Shown piece after piece: positions 47,401 to 59,100 of a stretch of DNA of 64,000 nt; the stretch's first letter is position 1, and every line of letters starts with the position of its first letter. A program made the position numbers and the translations under genes. The notes beneath the pieces were generated by a model. That model worked only from the letters and a program-made list of their open reading frames with translations, ran no database searches and had not been told where the DNA came from. Source of the stretch: Marchantia polymorpha subsp. ruderalis. Taxonomy: Eukaryota > Streptophyta > Marchantiopsida > Marchantiales > Marchantiaceae. The stretch lies in the NCBI GenBank assembly GCA_037833965.1, contig AP031355.1, forward strand, positions 21,973,501-22,037,500, in the 5' to 3' direction.

Positions 47401-50400
47401 TTCTGTACAGGATTGCCTTCGTGGAGTTTAGTGACTTTTCATCCATGTCTCGAGCTCTTGATATGGACGGGGTAGACGTCAAGGGTCAGACCTTGGTGGT
47501 AAATCCCTCCACCCAAGGTGTTGGAGGTTTCGGAGCGGGGCATCGCGGGCGTGGAGACCCCGAAAAAAGCGTATTTGTCAGAGGTTTTGACAAGAATGAC
47601 GCCGAGGATGCGGTGAGTGCTTTGATTGAACGCACAAGGTACATATCGGGAATCATTTGGATCGCATCTTCTGTTTCGCTACTTGTCACTTAAACTGAAG
47701 TCTACGCATTAACAATTCTCTGGTTGAAACAGATTCGAGAAAATATGAAACTCCACTTTGCCTCATGTGGGGAAGTTGTCAGTGTGCGGATCCCAACTGA
47801 CCGAGATACAGGAGAGATCAAGGGGTTAGTAGTTTCTTGTTTTAAATTCCTGCAGAATTGTTCGTCTAGTAGATAATATGAAACTAGGTAATTCATCCTT
47901 ACCTTTCAGAGATTTGACACCAGGTTATTCATCCTTATCTGGGACACTTATGGAGCTGTCTGCATCATCACTGGGAAATGTCCTCTTCCTCTAAAACCAA
48001 CTCGGCCTCCGACAGGTGGAAAAGTGGTGTCTATTCACCACTTATGTCCTCAATGAAGTACACTTGAGTGATGTGACGTTGCTTACTTAACAATCACTCT
48101 TTCCATCTTTGACAGTCTGCTGTATCTGAGTAAAAACCATACCTGCCTAATTCAAAAAAGTGGTTTCCAAAATTGCAGCATTGCTTTCGTGGAGTTCAGT
48201 GATGTGAGCTCAGCCTTGAAGGCCATTGATATGAATGGGGAGGAGTTCAATAATAGGAGTTTGGCTGTAAGCGCGGCTGGACAACCTCCCGGAGCTGGAG
48301 GTGGAAGCAGCTTTGGTGGAAGTCGGAGTCGCAGTGATACTGATAAGACAGCTTTTGTCAAAGGTTTTGATAGAGCAAAAAGTTCAGAGACGGTGCGTAT
48401 TGTCTTTTGAACGTTGTAGGAATTTCTGTATGCTTTTTCGAATTTTTCTTGGAATCTCACTAATTATATCAAGATCTGCCACAGATACGACGGCTGCTCA
48501 CTAGTCTTTTCGCCGACTGCGGGGAAATTGTCAACGTTAGAGTACCTACAGAGAGGGACAGCGGAGACTTGAAAGGGTATGTCTTTCACTGAGATAACAA
48601 TCTTACCAATCGAGGTCACACCTTCGTTTTTCGTGCATTGATTTACGATCGACGTAATAACGTGCTTTTCGGGTATGTTCCGCAGGATCGCTTTCGTAGA
48701 GTTCAGCGAGAGAGAATCTTTATTGAATGCGCTACAAAAAGACGGCTCTGAATTGGAAGGATACGCGCTAGTCGTTAATGAGGCAGGTGGCGGAGGAGTA
48801 TTCGGATTGGGTGGTCCTTTCGGTGGCTCACGTGGTAGTCGTGGCGACTCAGATAAAACTGTTTTTGTCAAAGGGTTTGACAGGTCACATAGCCCGGAGA
48901 CGGTACGAGAACTCTGCATCACTAGAGTCTGTACATAAAACTTTGTTTCTTTACAAAGGTCATTTTCTTGTAAGACCTATACCAAGTGATTCAAATGCCA
49001 ACTGCTTGATTTGGAGCTGTGTGTTCTTTTGATATTCATTTTGCAGATTCAACGGATGCTGCGGGGGCATTTTGAGAAATGTGGCGAAGTAGCCAACATC
49101 CGAGTCCCGATAGACAGAGATAGCGGAAACACTAAAGGGTTCTCTCATTTATCAAACATCATTGCATATTATAATTTCACCATATCTCTATTATACATAG
49201 TTATGTCATGCGTATGAAGTACTTCTCTATGTGGCTTTGTGCTATAGTTCGAAACGGATACACTTAATGCACAAAATGAGATTGAAGTTTGGAAGGCCGT
49301 TTATATTACACCGAATGTGTTCTTTCAGTAATGCATAATTGCTGTGATAATAGTTTTACTCAATGCACCTCTTACTTTGGTACCTGCAGTATTGCTTTCG
49401 TGGAGTTTAGTGACAGAATCTCCTTCCTGAGCGCCCTTCAAAAGGATGGCTTGGATCTGGATGGTTGCGTCCTTACGGTGAACGAGGCAGGACAATCTGC
49501 TGGAGAGAAAGTTGGAAGATTCGGGGCAGGAGATGGATTGATTGGCAGCTCATTTGGAGGAAGTGGGGGTTTTTCAGTCAATATATCAGGTCGTGGTGGT
49601 CGAGGTGACAATGATAAAACCGCCTTTGTGAAGGGTTTTGAAAGGTCGATGAAGGAGGATTCGGTAAGTAGTAATTAAGCGATATAATTACATGTGTTAG
49701 TGCTGGAGAACCAAATTTGAGCATATTGAATGGGAGTACAGAAGAGCTGAATGCGGTCTCAACGTTCTGTTTTGTTCTTTCATTTGTTCACAATCCCCTT
49801 CATGTGTCTAACAGCTGCGAGAAGGATTGAGAAACCACTTTGCTGGCTGTGGTGAAATTGTAAACATTCGCATACCAACAGACCGAGACAGTGGAGGCAT
49901 CAAAGGGTATGCATCAGCACTATAATACTTGTACTTTGAAACATGTGGAGTTGCGTGTCAAGCGTGCATCAGTGCTTAGTTACCAACCTGTCTAGAACAA
50001 CTTATTGGTGTATGTCTACCACCTTCCAGCTGACCAATATTAAGCTGCTATTTTTTGATTTAGACACTTCGGTTCCGTGTGAGAGTATCTCTCCTTTAAA
50101 GTTGAATGTTCCAGGTGTATCCTGCCCCTTTATTAAGACAGCTGGCTTTGCTTCAGGTTCGCCTATGTTGAATTCACTGATCTGGAAAGCCTGGCAAAGG
50201 CCCTACAGCTCAATGGTTCAAGTTTTGAAGGGCGACACCTAGTGGTGAATGAAGCTGGTCAACCTTCCGCAGGCGGTGCTGGTGGAGCCTTCGGTGCTGG
50301 AAGTCGTGGGGATCAAAGCAAAAGCGAGAGATCAGTATTTGTTAAAGGCTTTGATCGGAGCTTAAATGAAGAGCTTGTGAGGATCCGATAGCACCTGGAA

Positions 50401-51220
50401 TCTGAATGCATTTTTTAAATTCTGGTTTATGATCTCACTCATCAACTTGATAAGTTCTTTCTTTATTAAGTAACTGCTTTGAACCTTACTTGGGGCAGTA
50501 AAGCTCCCGAATTTCGTTATCCGGTTGTTAGTTATAATTAAGAGTTGATTGTGCAGACTAGAAAAGCTTTAATTAAGCATTTCGCCTCTTGTGGCGCTAT
50601 ATCTGATATCCGGATTCCAACGGACAGAGACTCAGGAGATATTAAGGGGTAACTCATTTGGTCTCTTCTCCTCTTGTTTTATTTCGTATGATGCTTTCGA
50701 GATTAGTATACCAGACATTTACATGCTTGTTAGTCTAATTTGAGGAGCAGATACTAAGAGATATCGAAATTTACCCTTTCGTCTTCCTGATTTATTTCCT
50801 TTTTTCTCTTTGCGATTATGAATGCTTGTTAATCTATTCAATGAGACTGATGTCATGTTTTGACAGGATCGCGTTCGTGGAGTTCAAGGACGAGGCATCA
50901 CTGGCCAAGGCCTTGCAGCTAGATGGTTCAGAGTTGAATGGAAGGTTTCTACTGGTGAACGAAGCTGGACATGGTCAACGAGCGGAGGGGCATGATGCTG
51001 GTGGGTCACGGCATGGAACAGTTATGGATATCGATGGAGGTTTTGGCTGGGATACACCTCTGCCTCCAGCTGAAGATGAGATGATTGATAGCACTGGTAA
51101 GTTCTAAGTTTCAAACCCACACAGCATTTGAACAGATCTTATGGTTCCGCGGCTTTTAAGAGACTCTTAACGATGTATTCATTTGCGTCCTGTCCAGATC
51201 CATCGTTCTTTACGTGGTGA
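38414..51220 (+). CDS. Giant array of 16 nucleolin-type RRM domains, probable 3' part of an RPB3 fusion
   Basis: The array has 35 exons. The first (38414-38522) encodes KEKRTKAANERKAAEKGD, then the beta-1 strand EKTVFVKGFD (RNP2). After that, short exons (alpha-1, turn, beta-2) alternate with long exons holding RNP1 (IAFVEF), alpha-2, beta-4, a glycine-rich linker and the next RNP2. Short exons start in phase 0 and end in phase 2; long exons do the reverse. The long exons begin at 39138, 40797, 41363, 42337, 43240, 43906, 44446, 45108, 45852 (split; resumes at 46176), 46861, 47411, 48179, 48686, 49390, 50157 and 50867. The last exon, 51198-51220, ends TWxTGA. The RRMs resemble RRM2 of plant nucleolin, so nucleolar or nascent-RNA binding is likely. 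The array has no ATG of its own in phase. Joined to RPB3, the frame is 6504 nt. Confidence 0.88.
38472..39240 (+). repeat. RRM 1 of 16
   Basis: RNP2 is TVFVKGF. The helix exon 38660-38751 (92 nt, long form) has CGAI at the turn and ends VPTDKDSQEIKG. RNP1 is FAYIAF in the exon starting at 39138. The short linker after it is QPGGGGAGGGGNRGD. Confidence 0.88.
39289..40899 (+). repeat. RRM 2 of 16
   Basis: RNP2 is TVFVKGF. The helix exon is 39452-39540 (89 nt, short form, CNIV). RNP1 is MAFVEF. It is split by the longest intron of the locus (39541-40796, 1256 bp). Confidence 0.88.
40972..41465 (+). repeat. RRM 3 of 16
   Basis: RNP2 is TVFVKGF. The helix exon is 41143-41231 (89 nt, CDIV). RNP1 is IAFVEF. 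A Gly-rich linker with VTTYGGGGGG follows. Confidence 0.88.
41532..42439 (+). repeat. RRM 4 of 16
   Basis: RNP2 is TVFVKGF. The helix exon is 41674-41762 (89 nt, CDIA, ends GERRG). RNP1 is FAYVEF. It is followed by the longest linker of the array, about 50 residues of Gly with Tyr, Phe and Glu. Confidence 0.88.
42602..43342 (+). repeat. RRM 5 of 16
   Basis: RNP2 is TAFVRGF. The helix exon is 42822-42910 (89 nt, CDIV). RNP1 is MAYVEF. A run of 11 glycines follows. Confidence 0.88.
43394..44008 (+). repeat. RRM 6 of 16 (GC-AG intron)
   Basis: RNP2 is TAFVKGF. The helix exon 43619-43707 (89 nt, CDII, LPKDKETGEIKG) ends at AAAGG|GCAAGT, a GC donor, where its sisters have GT. RNP1 is IAFVEF. The beta-4 region reads SWRINASG. 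Confidence 0.86.
44054..44548 (+). repeat. RRM 7 of 16
   Basis: RNP2 is TVFVKGF. The helix exon is 44223-44311 (89 nt, CDIV, IPTGKDSTEVRG). RNP1 is FAFIEF. The linker includes a GGA-codon run (about 44577-44610). Confidence 0.88.
44633..45210 (+). repeat. RRM 8 of 16
   Basis: RNP2 is TAFVKGF. The helix exon is 44880-44968 (89 nt, CDIV). RNP1 is IAFIEF. The linker is short (SSQGGGFGGGGRGD). Confidence 0.88.
45250..45954 (+). repeat. RRM 9 of 16
   Basis: RNP2 is TVFVKGF. The helix exon is 45488-45579 (92 nt, long form, CGEV). RNP1 is FAYVKF. The following linker is divided by an extra phase-1 intron (45977-46175), the only break in the exon-pair pattern. Confidence 0.85.
46352..46963 (+). repeat. 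RRM 10 of 16
   Basis: RNP2 is TAFVKGF. The helix exon is 46523-46611 (89 nt, CGVS, short form but with CG). RNP1 is IAFLEF. The linker is Gly/Thr/Ser-rich. Confidence 0.87.
47036..47513 (+). repeat. RRM 11 of 16
   Basis: RNP2 is TAFVRGF. The helix exon is 47188-47276 (89 nt, CDIV). RNP1 is IAFVEF. Confidence 0.88.
47562..48281 (+). repeat. RRM 12 of 16
   Basis: RNP2 is SVFVRGF. The helix exon is 47733-47824 (92 nt, long form, CGEV). RNP1 is IAFVEF. Confidence 0.88.
48342..48788 (+). repeat. RRM 13 of 16
   Basis: RNP2 is TAFVKGF. The helix exon is 48485-48576 (92 nt, CGEI, PTERDSGDLKG). RNP1 is IAFVEF. Confidence 0.88.
48852..49492 (+). repeat. RRM 14 of 16
   Basis: RNP2 is TVFVKGF. The helix exon is 49047-49138 (92 nt, CGEV). 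RNP1 is IAFVEF. The linker is long and includes SVNISGRGGRGD. Confidence 0.88.
49613..50259 (+). repeat. RRM 15 of 16
   Basis: RNP2 is TAFVKGF. The helix exon is 49815-49906 (92 nt, CGEI). RNP1 is FAYVEF. The linker is Ala/Gly-rich and ends in a charged KSERS. Confidence 0.88.
50326..50969 (+). repeat. RRM 16 of 16 and C-terminal tail
   Basis: RNP2 is SVFVKGF. The helix exon is 50557-50648 (92 nt, CGAI). RNP1 is IAFVEF. It is followed by an acidic, non-glycine tail (DIDGGFGWDTPLPPAEDEMI). The tail either runs into a stop at 51107 or is spliced at 51096/51198 to end DPSFFTW. Confidence 0.87.
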
Positions 51221-53280
51221 AATTGGACTGTCAATCAGCGTCCGTTCTTCAAGACTATATCTGGGTTTAGCTGCATGTTGAGTTTCCACTGCAGTTTGTG
51301 GCGACCTTCGCTCTCATAGTGCACGGTTTGAGCGGCATGCGAAGTTTATGTAGACGTGTACAAACTTTGTAAAGACTGCGCCTTCGCCTTCCCTGTATTC
51401 ATGGAGCAAGTTTTGAGGTGAAGGTGAATCAGAGAGCATACTGTTACCCGGTTCTACCATATTTAGCTGACAACCTCAGATCTTCAGCTTTACTATGCGT
51501 TCAGATAGGCATCCAAGCAACTCAACTTGAGCAGATTTTAGCTGATCTTGGAAATAGGTGGTCTGGTTTTGTAGAACTGTACCTTACATACAGGAAAAAG
51601 TAATGAAAGCTGGAGGTTAGAGTAGAATGTATGGAAATTCTAAGTCTGAGCAACTATCTTGTTATATGGGCTATGCAAAGAGCAGCAACACCTTGCTTTC
51701 AGACCGGATATGCCTGGTGCACAATCTTTATCTTTATGGAGTCATGCAATGTGCGATATCTTTGTACAAACGTCAATGATTATCTTCTTTGACCAAACTC
51801 AAATGAAGGAACTTTTGTTTTTGCACTATCATGAAGCATGAAGCATAAACCAGTCCTTGTGGAGACAGACTTGAAGCACTCAAAACACTGAAAGTAATTT
51901 GAACGAAAATTAATCGTCTCTCATGTTCAGTGTGTGCCTGTACTCATCACCATGCTTTGATATGTCGTACAAGCCAAACAAAATGAGAGGTAGAATTGAG
52001 AAATGTGCTCTTAGACTAGAAGACTGAACAACTTGCTTGCTGGCTTTCTCCACACGCGAAATCTCACTAGAATTCTGGAGTATGTCAGAATTTACTGTTA
52101 CAGGCACTCCGTCTACTGCACTGCCCGGCTTAGGAATAACCCGTTTTTCATAAGGATCGACCGGTCCTCTCGATCCAAAGCTGTTCCCAAGTTTTCTGGC
52201 AGTAGACTTGATCATTTACAACGGTTTGAGCAATAGTTCTAACAAGCGAGCCGGTACATATTATTGGTTTACATGTATACATGATATTTGGGATCATTTG
52301 ATTTTCATGGTATGATCTTTCGTGAGGTCCACCGGGATTAGATGAGAATCTGAAAGTCAACCATCCTTTCATCATGGTAAGAAAGAAATATTATACAAAT
52401 TATGATTGCACATCAACTACACGCACCTCTTGATTATATTGTTTTAGGTGTATATAGTAATGTTCTCGTCTTTACAGATATGAGAAGATTTGGAACAATA
52501 TATGAAAAATTCAGTCCATAGGAAACATGGATTCGAATTTCAAATGGTTTTTGTAATAAATAGAATCCTAATATAAGCAAACCTAGACAGACCAAGAAAA
52601 ATAAAACAAAACCAAATATGTCTGTATATTTTGAAAAATGATAAGATATTAAATGGTTGACCAAAGAATGAATAAATATTATACTTAAATATAAAGTACA
52701 ACTTATTAACATAAATTGAAAATTTTGTGCATGGATTATGTGAGTAAAAAACTTGAATATAAATGTAAATTTCCTTCCACATACCTACACACTTGAACTT
52801 TTTTCTATTCGATTAGTACTTTGTTACGTTCGGTCTAGATTAAAAATATTATTAAAATATCTACATTTGGTAAGGTGGAAATTGCATGCTCGTTAAGAGA
52901 CCCAACCATCGATCAACTTCCTCTCATCAATCCACAATGTTAACCGTATAGAATTAAAATAGCCAAGGACGAACAGAGTCATCCTATCAGATTTTAGAAT
53001 TCCTGTATACGATGATTTTACGTGTAGAAAGAATCAGTTTCGAGAATGTCAATGATGCTGAGAGGCATGTTTGGTGGGATTCAACCTAGATAACGAAGGG
53101 CCTCAATCGAGTAAGCTGACGGACCAAAAAATGGCAGCAAGAAGAATTCAAGGCGATAGACAGCCTACAAGGTTCCATCGAGTTTTGATTTCAAGCCCCC
53201 CGGGTCTTCATTCGTATATGGTTCAGTATACGAATGAGGGTACATGTACAGTACTGGAACGACTTTCGAGCTCCACGTTT
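51221..53280. other. No gene; 3'UTR of the array, then AT-rich spacer
   Basis: The first few hundred bases probably form the 3'UTR of the RRM gene. After that I see only short domainless frames and AT-rich DNA around 52380-53030. Confidence 0.6.
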
Positions 53281-54712
53281 TCAAGAGAAAGGTGGAGGAA
53301 GTTTCCCGGGGTCCCGGCAAAGGCGCATTGACAGAACCTGCAGGTGCCAGTCGCGGGGTTGAGTCATTCTGACCCGAGGTTTAAAGTCGTCAAGGGGCTC
53401 GGAGAGAGGGGCATCCGAGAAAGCGGGCAGCGGGCAGCACACGACAAACCAAAGTCCATGCGAGAAATACCCACATCCCTTCGAATTGATCTCGAGCCTG
53501 AAGACCGGAACATTCCGGTCAATTGTCATATGGCGGCGTGACACGGAGAAATTTGTGAACGTGACAGTGAGAACGACCTTCGGACTCGCGTGTAAGCCCG
53601 CGGAGCCTTTCAATCCAGGACCGGAGAACTCGGTCTTCTCTCCGAGGGAGAAGACTCGAGCCCGTGCGCTGACTTTGGAATCAAGACCGACGCGCGTTAT
53701 GACTGCATAGTCTTCCGACCCTGGGGCCCGAAATCCCGATCCCAGGCCTCCGGAGGCCGGGCCTGGCCCGTTTAGAGGACGCGTCGCAGGAGAATGCGGC
53801 GAGAAGCCCAGGCGCAGTTCGTGCGGGCTACATAGTCGACCCCGAGACGCGCACGACGATATGCACGACGAGCGAACACCATTCTGCGCGAGTTGCGAAT
53901 TTGCTCTGCTGGTCGACATTGAGTTGGAGCCGAGGGAGGGAGGGAGTGAGGATCAGTGGGCACGATCGGGCTCGAGCGCAACGGGTGATGGCGCGTCTGG
54001 TGGGTGCGAATCCGCGCCTGGGGGCTCGGCCAGGCTTGCTTTCTTGTTGCAGCCGGAGCAGAGCTGCGAGCGGCAATGGAGCAGCGTGCTTGGCGATGCC
54101 GACGAAGGCGTCGCACTTCGGCATTAAGCGCATGAGGACGAGGACGAGGACGAGGACGCCTTTCCAAGGTTGGTGGCAGAACCCGTCATCTGGATCGCTC
54201 CCTGCTCTCTCATGCGGCTTAGATGATAAAGAGTCTCTTCGCAGCTTGGATCGGTCATGATGCTACGAGTCGCCGAGGTCCGTCAGGCGCGCAGCAGGTT
54301 CCGGAAGAATGTCTTGCATTTCTAGAGGAATTTGTAGGGAATTTTTTTTTTTCTATCTAGGTATCTCGACGGTTGTTCCGAGGGGGCCCAAGATTCGGAC
54401 ACGGACGAAGTATCGATTGATTAATTTCTCGAGTCCACGATCTCCCTCGACGAACGGCTCACAGCTGCTGCGACGATGGAAGAAGGCGCGGCTGTTCGGT
54501 CCAAGTCGAGACCGATTTCACGGGACGAATCCGCTGTAACTTTGGAAATAATCACTCCTCTCGGCCGAGGACCGCGTGAGTCCCTTCGGAGTTTAACCAG
54601 CTGCCGATTGATCGGAAGGACCCGGTCCTGTTGTGAAAAGGATGGGGATTTCTTACAGGAGCAGAGTCTCCCGGCTGCCGAGAAATTAGAAGTTTTTGAT
54701 TAATTTTCTAGC
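53281..54712. other. GC-rich block upstream of the At4g22030-like gene
   Basis: Overlapping frames on both strands include a 212-codon minus-strand frame at 53281-53919 with an ATG but no domain. A short tandem repeat of GAGGAC (about four units) lies at 54133-54158. The block may be a promoter and leader region; no gene can be supported. Confidence 0.45.
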
Positions 54713-55024
54713 ATGATGTCACTCGAAGGAATGAATACCGTTGCCACTATAATTCCGGGAAGGAATGTTCTACAGGTGCTACGACGGGAGAGGGTTGATC
54801 CTTCTTTGGAGAGAAGGCTCGAGCTTGAAAGAGGGGTCTCTCACAGGTGCTGAGATTCCCAGCTTGTCGTCTTCATAATTTCTCACGAGGAGAAAATTCT
54901 TCGTGTCTTGCACCTGGAAAACTAGTCTCCGGCTTGCTTGTTTGATGGAGCAGAAAAGATTCTCGGCCAAATTTAAGGTTCTGTTCAAAATTCTGATGTC
55001 GTCTGTGATGGTTGAACTGGTCAG

Positions 55025-56196
55025 CAGGATCTGCGAGTGCGAGTGCAAATGCAGGAGGACAAAATGGCCCAGCCGGCGATGCACGCGACCCATCAAAACT
55101 GCCCACAAGCGCATACTTGGGGGAGACACCTGGATTCTTCAATTTGCACGAGAGCAACTTCTTTTCACCACCGGAATCGAACAAGGGGTGGGATGATATC
55201 CGTCTGCAGGCCTTGCTAAGGTCTCTTGGAGTGATGGCCGACGACAGGAGTGAAATGCATGCAGCTGTAGCGGTTCAACGGGACAACTGGGGCAAGCTGT
55301 TGCAGGTCACTATCACCATGTCCATGATCTCCGCGGGTATCCTTTCAGCACTGAACACAAGGGCAGCAGCAGCTGCGTCCTTGAGCCTGTCGGTGACAGC
55401 CAGCCTTCTTGCCGGGGGATCATTCTTCTTCATGTGCTTGGAGAACTGGTTCCAGCCTTCTCAACTGGCTGAAGAACAGAGAGCAGCATCTCGCTTCTTC
55501 AAAGCTCTCGTTCGGGAGATCGAGGGCAGTTTGAAGCCCGGAGGTTCCTATCTGAAAGAAGAGGCACATGTCTTCTACGAATCCAAGCTGCAGAGGTTGC
55601 AATATCTGGACAAGGCATTCCCCTTGCCCCTCTTCCCTGGAGGAATCGACAAGTTCCCGGAGGTAGTTGGCCCATCCGTCCTGAGTGCTCCTGTGGACAC
55701 GTCCAAACCAGAGGTGCCATTGTCCGAGGACAAGTCCTCCAATAATGGCTGGACTGCAGCCATAGTGGAGGACTTAAAGAAAACGTCTGCGCTGCTGAAG
55801 AAGTCCGAGATTGCCACTTACGTGGGCTGGGAGAAGAACGCCCAGAAGATCAACAAAGTGCTGGCAATTTCTGGCCCAGCTTTGGCCTTGACCAGCGTCG
55901 TTGCGAACTTCGTGAACGGTGGGGCTCTTGTTGCTGCAGCATGCTCCGTTCTGGCGGCTCTCGTCAGCAGCTTCTCCCATGATGCGCAAGTAGGGATGGT
56001 GTACGAGATGTACCGCGACGTTGCGGGATCCTTCGAAGACATAGACAAGGAAATTCAGAGAAATCTGCGCATGCCTGTGGAACAACGAGAGGATGGCCAG
56101 CTGTTCCACGAAAGAATCGCCCTCACTCTGGGACGCGACGAGGACAAGCCCATCGTAGCCAGTGATGATCAAACATCAGCGGGATCACTTCTGTGA
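55025..56196 (+). CDS. F-box At4g22030-like family protein, 5' end unresolved
   Basis: The open frame ends at a TGA at 56196. It contains MHAAVAVQRDNWGKLLQ, two hydrophobic helices (55300-55440: TITMSMISAGILSALN and SLSLSVTASLLAGGSFFFM), NWFQPSQLAEEQRAASRFFK, a long charged middle, and a third hydrophobic region (55870-55975, SGPALALTSVVANFVNGGA). The QPSQLAEEQR segment and layout are what I recall of plant proteins named probable F-box protein At4g22030; no clear F-box is visible here. Likely membrane-associated, with unknown function. The first in-frame ATG is at 55234. The frame is open 5' of that back to TGA at 55006, and possible acceptors (55024, 55027, 55054) all need an upstream exon ending in phase 1 that I could not find. 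Confidence 0.6.
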
Positions 56197-59100
56197 GGTT
56201 TGAAGACGTCACCCCCAGCTCTCTATCCCCACGTCAACCGACCTTGCTTTGACTCCTCCGTCAACAACTTGTAAATACCTACCTCTAGTGTAGCATATTT
56301 TTGACAATGAGCTGAAGGGGCTCACATTTCCCTGTTTCAAATTCTTCTCTGCGGTATCTGTATATATACATCATGTAACGCCTAGTTTTCGTACAAATTT
56401 AGGCCTAGAAGTTCACTCGTTCTAGTTTGACCTGTTTGGACCATCTTGCCATTGACTGTATATGTTCACATCTTGTGACCCCAAGTTCTGAACGAGCATA
56501 GAAGTTGCTGCTCTTCAGTAGACCAGTAAACCAAGATGCTTGTTCGGCATGGCATGTTCGCTTGAAAGAAAAATTGATAAACTCTCAGGTCAAATATTTA
56601 CGAATGTGAAGTGGGGTTTCCACGGGGCACTTGCAATTTATGGCTTGTCGATGTCTGCCCAACAAGGTCCAACGCTAATTTCATTAATTGACATTCTATT
56701 ACTGGGTTTACGGATGGAAACTATCTCGAAGTTTATGGTTACTCTAGATTAGTTTGAGTCTTTTGTGTCATTGAGTTTTTTATTTAATTTGAAATCATAA
56801 TCAACTATTATTTTTACGAAAATCAAAGTCTTAATATATGTTGCAATTTAATCCAAACGTTATGTCTAAGTTTTATTCAAAATCTTTAATGTTATAGCAA
56901 TATAATAAACTAGCAAAAGTTTATTTTCAGTTGATTTATAGGTCTAAATTAAAAATATTAGTATAATTTAATTTAATTTTAAATATTGACATATAATTAA
57001 AAATTGACAATGGAAATTTTAGTACTTTGTCGATTCAATTATAAAATAATAAAGTATACAATCTCAGATTTTTTCAAAGTAATAAAATGTTATTTAAACT
57101 TTACCATATTGTATCTATAAAATATATGACTTATACATTATTTGATTTAATTACACATTAAAAATTTTAGAATAATTGAAAATATTTTAATTTTATTTAC
57201 TTTTCTATTCTCAACATTTTTTGTAATGAATATAAATTTCAATTTATTCTTCATTTTAAATATTTTTTTTTAAATCTACATGTCATCCAAGAGATATAAT
57301 AATTGTGAATCTTAAACATTTCGAAAAACTTCGAAAACATTTTCGAAGTAATATTACTGACTAATAATTACATCTCTTACAATTAATAATAAAATTTATG
57401 AAAAAAATATAAATTCTTATGTTCCCAAATCAATATATTTTATCATTATGTTTAATAGTTTATCATCATTATCATAAAAAAATATACAATTTAGTATAAA
57501 TTTCAAACCTTGAATACATTTAAATAATACGATACAAATTTATAATTCACTAAAATGAATTAAAAACATTTGATATTATAATTTATTTTTTTGTATTAAA
57601 AAAATATAATATCTCTATATTTACATAATAATCATCACAATATGACATGTTACTGTACATAGAATCTTGTAATAATACTATTAATAGAAAAATTAGATAT
57701 ATATATATATAAAATTCAAGAAAATAATTTAATTTAATTATTTTTGAAGTAATAAAAATCATAGAATTTTGATAATCCCAAAATTATCGAATGATTTGAA
57801 GCATATTCATAAATAATGAAATGCAAGTTTCATTAGATATAAATATTTTCTTAAAAAGTGTTTAATAAAAATTTATGCATGAAATTTTGATTATTTTTTT
57901 CAATTATTCAAGGATTATATGTTTATTTTGAGATATTATATACAATAATTATAAATATTAAATCAATAAAAATTTTTATTTCATATAAATACAATATGTA
58001 AAAATACAAAGTTTAAATTTTCATTTCAAGAATACTATGTCTAAATCAAAACAAATATATTTTGAGAATGCTAAATGTTATTAAAATGAAATTATAGTAA
58101 TGACTTTGGTTTCTTTTTTGTCACAATTCATATTTCTTTGAAATTCAAATTCTAATTGATGTTATAGAGGGATGATATTATTATCAATTCTTTAGAACAA
58201 TATAGTTTACAAAATTATGTATACTATTATATGTAATAAACTTAATATTATTCTATCTCTAAAAATTCTTTCTGTATTTTACAATTTATATTTAAAAAAA
58301 AACTATAGACATTATAGTGCCTACAAGTACAAGAATTTTGATATTTTATTCACAACTTATAGTATAATGTTAATATTGACTATGCATAAAATAAGGGAAA
58401 AAAATCTATAATTTGTGTGTGTATGTGTTTGATCGTTACAATATTGGTTAAAAAACTATTTTTTCATAGGTAAATCATTTAACAAGCCAAATATATGACG
58501 AGTTGAATTAATTTTGTTAAATAGATGTATCACTGAAATGAACTTGAAATAATATAATGTGAATTGTCGTTATGATAGTTCTATTACATTAAATTTTGCA
58601 AAAAATGAAGTGATGTATTGTAAAATGAATTGGATCGACACCGTATAACATTTTTGTACAATACATGATTTATGATAAATAGTTTGAATACATCAAAATT
58701 GATAATAGAATTAAATCAAGTTGATGTGTTCATCAAAATTAGTATTTTTAATTTGTTTCAAAAATATGGTGCTATTTTGTATGAAAAACACAATACAATT
58801 AATTAGCAATTTATTATGTATGGGCTTATCTTATTTTCGTTACTATTCAAGTCTAGTTTGCAAAAAATCTAATGTTAGATGTAACTTTAAAAAATTTCAA
58901 AACATAAATCAAAGCAAATTAATGCATGTTTTGTTAGTTCACGTTAATGTTATCATTAATAGTAGATATATTCTTAACTTTCTATACATATATCTTTGCT
59001 CGACAAAATTTAACCCATAAAAAAATAATTAAAATCAATAAATTAATGATTAATCTAACAAACTTGTTGAATATTTTGATGATTTATTTTTCTTAATGAT

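Noticed and set aside
53281..53919. 212-codon minus-strand open frame with ATG
   Set aside because: It lies in a GC-rich block with overlapping frames on both strands, has an irregular composition and no recognisable domain.
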